Assembly (NCBI RefSeq): GCF_001624695.1
Contig: NZ_JSEP01000004.1
Span: 124,001-188,000, forward strand
Length of the DNA: 64,000 nucleotides
Source of the DNA: Labrenzia sp. OB1
Lineage (GTDB): Bacteria > Pseudomonadota > Alphaproteobacteria > Rhizobiales > Stappiaceae
Direction: 5' to 3'
Below are positions 59,418-64,000 of the stretch, piece after piece. Under the pieces are notes generated by a model. That model saw only the letters and a list, made by a program, of their open reading frames with translations, searched no databases and had not been told where the DNA came from. Each line of letters begins with the position of its first letter. The stretch's first letter is position 1. A program made the translations under genes and the position numbers.

Positions 59418-59933
59418 ATGCCAGGCCCTTTGCCAGATGGACTTGTGACAGATCTCGCGATAGAGGCGGGGGAATGGCCCGGGGAAGCCGTCCTGTTCCA
59501 GATGGCGGGCCGGGCGATTTCGGCGGCATTTGCAGAAGCCGGTCTGCAAGTGTCTGAAAATTCGGAAGTCTCGCTTCTTTTCACCGACGATGCCGGGATC
59601 CGGAAATTGAACGCCAAGTGGCGGGACAAGGACAAGGCGACCAATGTTCTGTCGTTTCCCGCCGGTGAACCGGATGGAGACATATATGGACCGCTGCTGG
59701 GGGATATCGTATTCGGATACGAGACCGTTTTCCGGGAAGCGGAAGAATTGGGAATTGAATTCGGCGACCACCTTTCCCATCTGATTGTTCATGGTTTGCT
59801 TCATCTTTTCGACTATGATCATCAGGATAATGAGGAAGCGGAGCTGATGGAGAGCCTTGAGAAAGCCATACTGGCATCTCTGGGGATCGATGACCCTTAC
59901 GTGGACAGCCCTCTTGTGGCTGACAGCGGTTAA
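59418..59933 (+). CDS. ybeY: Endoribonuclease YbeY
   Basis: A 171-residue metalloenzyme for 16S rRNA maturation. HGLLHLFDYDH gives the three zinc His, and NAKWRDKDKATNVLSFP is the other family block. ATG 59418 is used. corC follows. Confidence 0.95.
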   Translation: MPGPLPDGLVTDLAIEAGEWPGEAVLFQMAGRAISAAFAEAGLQVSENSEVSLLFTDDAGIRKLNAKWRDKDKATNVLSFPAGEPDGDIYGPLLGDIVFGYETVFREAEELGIEFGDHLSHLIVHGLLHLFDYDHQDNEEAELMESLEKAILASLGIDDPYVDSPLVADSG

Positions 59934-59968
59934 GTGGCATCATGAGGCACGTTGTTTTGTATTGATGG

Positions 59969-61186
59969 ATGATGAACGCAGTTGAACCGCAAAGTCCGGC
60001 AGGCGAGCCGAAGGCCGCCACGTCAGGGCAATCTCAGGACGGGGAAGACCCGCAACAGACCAGGCCGCAGCGATCTGCGGCCTTTCTCGAAAATCTCAAA
60101 CGCGTGTTGCGCTTGGGCCGCCAGTCTTCGTCGCTGCGCGAAAATCTTGAAGACGAGCTGGCGCGGGAAGGCAGCGACAATGCGTCGTTCTCTCCCGAAG
60201 AGCGCATGCTGCTCGGAAATATTCTGCGTCTCAGGGAACTGCGCGTCGACGATGTGATGATCCCGCGCGCCGATATCGAGGCGGTCGATGTGGACACCAG
60301 CCTGAGCAGGGTGATGGAACTGTTCCAGAAGAGCGGCCATTCCCGCATGCCTGTCTACGAGGATACGCTCGACGATCCTCGCGGCATGGTTCACATCAAG
60401 GACCTGATGGCCTTTATCGCCGAGCGTGCTGCAACCGCAAGGTCTGCAACTGCTGTGGACAAAAATGCCGATGAAACCGACGGTGAGGACCTTTCTTCCA
60501 ACGGTTCGACGCGCAATGGCCACAACAGACCGGACCTGGATCTGTCCGGTGTCGACCTGTCGGTCACCCTCAAGGAAACCGAACTTTTGAGGGATCTGCT
60601 GTTCGCGCCACCTTCCATGCCCGCGACCGACCTGATGGCGAAAATGCAGGCCGACCGGATTCAGATGGCGCTGGTGATAGACGAATATGGCGGCACGGAC
60701 GGTCTCGTTTCCCTGGAAGATCTGGTCGAAGAGGTCGTCGGCGACATCGAGGACGAGCATGACGAGGCCGAGGAAGCCATGCTGACCCCTGAGGGAGAGG
60801 GTGTATGGATCGCTGATCCGCGCCTGCCCCTTGAGGATCTGGACGAGGCGCTCGGCACCGATCTGACAAGCGGTGAAATCTCGGAGGATGTCGATACCCT
60901 GGGCGGTCTGCTCTACGTCTCGGTCGGCCGGGTTCCGGTTCGCGGAGAGCTGCTGTTCGTGCCCGACGAGATGCCCGGATTCGAATTCGAGATCATGGAT
61001 GCGGATCCGCGGCGCATCAAACGCCTGAAGATCCGCCGCCGCCGCGCGGAGCCCCGTCAGCAGGAATTGCGCCGCCGCCCGAAACGCAGCGACGTGCCCG
61101 TGAGCGAGGTCAGCCCCGAGAAGGGCGCCGGCCCGGATCGATCTGTCGTTCCCGGGGAAGCCGGGCAGGCCGACAAACTTTCATGA
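59969..61186 (+). CDS. corC: CorC/HlyC-family CBS-domain protein (hemolysin-like)
   Basis: A 405-residue cytosolic protein without membrane helices. Two CBS domains (RADIEAVDVDTSLSRVMELF ... and DLMAKMQADRIQMALVIDEY) flank a variable acidic linker at about 150-200. The C-terminal transporter-associated domain ends the core; the tail is basic and low in complexity. Linked to Mg/Co efflux and to Lnt function in related operons. ATG at 59969 or 59972. Confidence 0.92.
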   Translation: MMNAVEPQSPAGEPKAATSGQSQDGEDPQQTRPQRSAAFLENLKRVLRLGRQSSSLRENLEDELAREGSDNASFSPEERMLLGNILRLRELRVDDVMIPRADIEAVDVDTSLSRVMELFQKSGHSRMPVYEDTLDDPRGMVHIKDLMAFIAERAATARSATAVDKNADETDGEDLSSNGSTRNGHNRPDLDLSGVDLSVTLKETELLRDLLFAPPSMPATDLMAKMQADRIQMALVIDEYGGTDGLVSLEDLVEEVVGDIEDEHDEAEEAMLTPEGEGVWIADPRLPLEDLDEALGTDLTSGEISEDVDTLGGLLYVSVGRVPVRGELLFVPDEMPGFEFEIMDADPRRIKRLKIRRRRAEPRQQELRRRPKRSDVPVSEVSPEKGAGPDRSVVPGEAGQADKLS

Positions 61187-61264
61187 CCAGCCTTGAATAG
61201 GCCTTGACCGCCTTGCGGCAAGACGACAATTCTCCTGCCTTGTGAAACAGGAGAGAAGTCCCGA

Positions 61265-62881
61265 ATGCACTGGTTGTCTCAACGCCTGGCCGTTCTGCCG
61301 AACTTCTTCCTTCTGTCCTGGGGATGGCAGCGCCGCATGGTGTGTGTGCTGTGCGGAGCGGCGACCGCCTTCGCGCTGCCGCCATACGGGCTGATACCTG
61401 TTCTGGCGATAACCTTTCCCTGTCTTGTATGGATACTGGACGGCGCTGTGGAGCCGGGACCGGGAAAGGTTCGGAGCCGGCTGCGCACCGGTTTCGTCCT
61501 CGGTTGGCTGTTCGGCTTCGGCTATTTTCTGTCCGGCTTGTGGTGGATAGGGGCGGCTTTTCTCGTTGAGGCGGAGCGCTTTGCCTGGTTGATGCCCTTC
61601 GCGGTTCTGGCGATGCCTGTCGGCCTGGCGCTGTTCACCGGGCTTGGTGTTGCGCTTGCCGCGCTCCTTTGGTCGGACAGGTTCTACCGGATTGTGCTTC
61701 TGGCGGCCTGCCTGTCCCTGTCGGACTGGCTGCGCGGCCACGTGCTGACGGGCTTTCCCTGGAATGCTTTCGGCTACGGCGTGTCCGGGTCGCTCACCCT
61801 GTCGCAGACCGCCAGCCTGGTTGGCATTTACGGCCTGACGTTCCTGACCCTGGCGCTTGCAGCGTCTCCGGCTGTTCTCGCCGATGCGAGGCCCTTGCGG
61901 CAACGCCTCGCGGCGTTGGGCGCCGCAATCACGGTGTTGGTCGTGGTCGCGGTCTATGGGGCGGTCCGGATCGCCTCGGTGGAGACGCAGGACGCCGCGC
62001 TGGATATCCGCATCGTTCAACCGTCGATCAGCCAGAAGGACAAGTGGCGGCCGGAATTCAGGGACACGATTTTTCAGACATACCTGGATATGACCGAGGC
62101 GCCCCTTGGCGGCACCGCCCGGGTCGGCATGCCGAGGCTCGTGGTCTGGCCGGAATCGGCCGTGCCCTTTCTTCTGACGCAGGAGCCGGATGCCCTTTAC
62201 CGGGTGGCAGGCGCCCTTGGCGAAGCGAGCGAACTGGTGACCGGCGCCATTCGTGCCGAGGCTGGAGCCGAGGGCGCGGTATACTTCAACAGCGTCTATC
62301 TGATCGGCGACGATGGCACCGTGCGCGGCATATACGACAAGGTCCGCCTGGTGCCGTTTGGCGAATTCGTTCCCCTTCGATCCGTGCTCGACGGGCTGGG
62401 AATTTCCAATCTGGCCGGCCCCCTGGAAGGCTTTGAAGCGGGATTCCAGCGGCGCGAGCTGTCCACTGCCGGGGGTTTAGGTTTTCTACCCCTGATTTGC
62501 TATGAGGCAATTTTCCCTGTCGATTTACCGGGAAAAACCGGTGCGCCGGCTTTCCTGCTGAATGTGACCAATGATGCCTGGTTCGGACGCACGCCAGGAC
62601 CCTACCAGCATTTCGCGCAGGCCCGTATGCGGGCAATCGAAACGGGTTTGCCTCTCATTAGAGCAGCGAACACAGGCATTTCTGCGATTGTTGACGGGAC
62701 GGGCGAAGTGATTGATGCTCTTTCAGTATTCGAAAAGGGCGTGATAGACGGAAGATTGCCGCAAAGCATCGGTAAAACAATCTACGGCAGATTTGGCGAC
62801 GCAACTTTTCTCATAGTAGCGATTTTGCTTGTATTATTTGCGGGTGCATTCATATACAACCGACGTTCGCGCGTAAATTGA
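61265..62881 (+). CDS. lnt: Apolipoprotein N-acyltransferase
   Basis: A 538-residue inner-membrane enzyme that adds the third acyl chain to lipoproteins. Several N-terminal helices precede a nitrilase domain with Glu in VWPESAVPF, Lys in YDKVRLVPFGEFVP and Cys in PLICYEAIFP. A C-terminal helix (about 508-528) anchors it. It follows corC in the conserved order. Confidence 0.96.
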   Translation: MHWLSQRLAVLPNFFLLSWGWQRRMVCVLCGAATAFALPPYGLIPVLAITFPCLVWILDGAVEPGPGKVRSRLRTGFVLGWLFGFGYFLSGLWWIGAAFLVEAERFAWLMPFAVLAMPVGLALFTGLGVALAALLWSDRFYRIVLLAACLSLSDWLRGHVLTGFPWNAFGYGVSGSLTLSQTASLVGIYGLTFLTLALAASPAVLADARPLRQRLAALGAAITVLVVVAVYGAVRIASVETQDAALDIRIVQPSISQKDKWRPEFRDTIFQTYLDMTEAPLGGTARVGMPRLVVWPESAVPFLLTQEPDALYRVAGALGEASELVTGAIRAEAGAEGAVYFNSVYLIGDDGTVRGIYDKVRLVPFGEFVPLRSVLDGLGISNLAGPLEGFEAGFQRRELSTAGGLGFLPLICYEAIFPVDLPGKTGAPAFLLNVTNDAWFGRTPGPYQHFAQARMRAIETGLPLIRAANTGISAIVDGTGEVIDALSVFEKGVIDGRLPQSIGKTIYGRFGDATFLIVAILLVLFAGAFIYNRRSRVN

Positions 62882-63072
62882 TATTTTTTGTTTGAGTTGA
62901 GTGAAGGAAGTGTGATACAACCGTGAAATAGCCGATTGAGGGCTGCTTCATGTACAAGTGAAGGGTTGCGGGCAAACTTCGATCTCTTGGGCCTTGTGGG
63001 AGGACACTGGGGGAGCTTGTGCAAACGACAACGAGCGGACATTCGCCGCGAGAAAAAGAAAGAGCGACGTAG

Positions 63073-63477
63073 ATGCCCAGTAAGAAGTCTCCGAATCCGA
63101 TTGATATTCATGTTGGTAGCCGTGTCCGGCTCCGCCGCATGATGCTTGGCATGAGCCAGGAAAAGCTGGGCGAAGCCCTTGGCATCACCTTTCAGCAGAT
63201 TCAAAAATACGAAAAAGGCACCAACCGGATCGGTGCCAGCCGCTTGCAGCATATTGCGACTGTACTGAAGGTGCCGGTAGCTTTCTTCTTCGAAGATGCT
63301 CCAGGCACTCCGGATGAAGCCGAAGGCTTCGGGGAAACGCAGCCTACCTCTTATGTGGTGGATTTTCTGTCGTCTTCCGAAGGGCTTTCGCTCAACAAGG
63401 CATTCGTGCGGATTGAAGATCCGAAAGTGCGTCGGCGGATCGTTGATCTTGTCCGCTCTCTCGCCGGCGATGAGTGA
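63073..63477 (+). CDS. XRE-family transcriptional regulator (PraR/PhrR-like)
   Basis: A 134-residue protein with an N-terminal HTH_3 domain (RLRRMMLGMSQEKLGEALGI, then TFQQIQKYEKGTNRIGASRL). The C-terminal LNKAFVRIEDPKVRRRIVDLV is shared with regulators located between lnt and metK in Hyphomicrobiales, such as PraR. Its targets here are unknown. Confidence 0.9.
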   Translation: MPSKKSPNPIDIHVGSRVRLRRMMLGMSQEKLGEALGITFQQIQKYEKGTNRIGASRLQHIATVLKVPVAFFFEDAPGTPDEAEGFGETQPTSYVVDFLSSSEGLSLNKAFVRIEDPKVRRRIVDLVRSLAGDE

Positions 63478-63532
63478 CAAAAATTCATCTCGCGCTTGAC
63501 GTGGCGAAAAACTTCTAAGATTGATGCTTCTG

Positions 63533-63560
63533 GAAGCGGCGAGGTCATTCGCCGCTTCCG
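63533..63560 (+). promoter_or_regulatory. Hairpin in the metK leader
   Basis: GGAAGCGGCGA, GGTCAT loop, TCGCCGCTTCC: a perfect 11-bp stem 31 bp before the metK start. No T-run follows. A TTGACG at 63497-63502 could be the -35 of the metK promoter. I could not match the leader to a known SAM riboswitch. Confidence 0.5.
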
Positions 63561-63590
63561 TCATATTCATTCCCAGAAGGACGATCGCCA

Positions 63591-64000
63591 ATGGCACGTC
63601 AGAATTACCTCTTTACCTCCGAATCCGTGTCCGAAGGACACCCGGATAAGGTCTGTGACCGAATTTCAGATGCGGTCGTGGATGCCTATCTCAGGGAAAT
63701 GCCGGAAGCTCGCGTAGCCTGCGAAACGCTCGCGACGACCAACCGTATCGTTATTGCGGGTGAAACCCGCGGTCCGGCGACCATCACCAACGAATATATC
63801 GCTCACCTGGCGCGTCTCGCCGTCAGGGACATCGGTTACGAGCAGGACGGTTTCCATTGGGAAAACTGCGACGTGGCCGTTCATCTGCACGCGCAGTCCG
63901 CGCACATTGCCCAGGGCGTGGATGCCGGTGGCAACAAGGACGAGGGCGCGGGCGACCAGGGCATCATGTTCGGCTACGCCTGCCGTGAAACCGAAGAACT
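63591..64000 (+). CDS. metK: S-adenosylmethionine synthetase, N-terminal part (3' end outside window)
   Basis: The first 136 residues of Met[29 protein letters not shown] is the start of the family, and [14 protein letters not shown] the ATP-binding signature. It makes SAM from ATP and methionine. AGAAGGA lies before the ATG. The frame is open to the window edge. Compared with E. coli MetK, a longer loop around 80-110 is typical of alphaproteobacteria. Confidence 0.96.
   Translation, partial: MARQNYLFTSESVSEGHPDKVCDRISDAVVDAYLREMPEARVACETLATTNRIVIAGETRGPATITNEYIAHLARLAVRDIGYEQDGFHWENCDVAVHLHAQSAHIAQGVDAGGNKDEGAGDQGIMFGYACRETEE

Noticed and set aside
63478-63590. SAM-II or SAM/SAH riboswitch upstream of metK
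   Set aside because: A hairpin is present but the conserved core sequences of those riboswitches are not seen.

Overview
The window reads as a chromosomal segment of an alphaproteobacterium of the Hyphomicrobiales (Rhizobiales). This rests on several gene orders typical of that group: gyrB, recF, dnaN, dnaA, rhodanese, rpsT, enoyl-CoA hydratase, mutM divergent from ubiE-ubiB; alkB, dnaK, dnaJ, pmtA; hslV, GNAT, hslU; and tsaB, rimI, fur, plsC, miaB, phoH, ybeY, corC, lnt, XRE regulator, metK. A marine Stappiaceae such as Roseibium/Labrenzia is my best guess. That is inference only, because no rRNA is present.

Layout. Bases 1-8025 look like the end of a mobilizable genomic island abutting the 3' end of a tRNA-Arg(CCG) gene. 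It carries the C-terminal part of a DUF1156-type DNA adenine methylase and a phospholipase D-SNF2 helicase fusion (a likely anti-phage pair). These are followed by a ColE1-type mobilization module: an MbeA-like relaxase with MbeB-like and MbeD-like genes nested in another frame, a MobC accessory protein and an HTH protein with internal repeats. Bases 8507-13319 hold an Fe-S photolyase, an RlpA-like protein and a GGDEF/EAL protein. Bases 13395-26171 are the replication, repair and ubiquinone core region.

Bases 26211-38264 form a complete-looking inositol locus: an ABC importer (binding protein, permease, ATPase), a LacI regulator, two Gfo/Idh/MocA dehydrogenases, an IolE-like protein and iolD-iolC-iolB-iolJ. 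Near-identical palindromes centred on TTGCAACCGGTTGCAA lie in the two divergent promoter regions and are the likely LacI operators. Only iolA/mmsA is missing from the set.

Bases 38571-44286 are an accessory module lying between a broken 3' fragment of alkB and an intact alkB. It holds a TetR regulator with an aminotransferase, a GhrA-like dehydrogenase, a class II aldolase-family protein, a small TusA-like protein without its catalytic cysteine, and a methyltransferase resembling methionine S-methyltransferases (MmtN / plant MMT). Two matching palindromes (TTATACA-N2-TGTATA type) suggest that the TetR protein controls the module. From 44321 to the end the window is core genome again: alkB, dnaK-dnaJ-pmtA, an FMN reductase, hslVU, a stress protein, an Nfu protein, and the tsaB to metK cluster, with metK cut by the window edge.

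The most interesting candidates are the defence pair, the overlapping-gene mobilization module, and the MmtN-like/TetR module between the two alkB copies.
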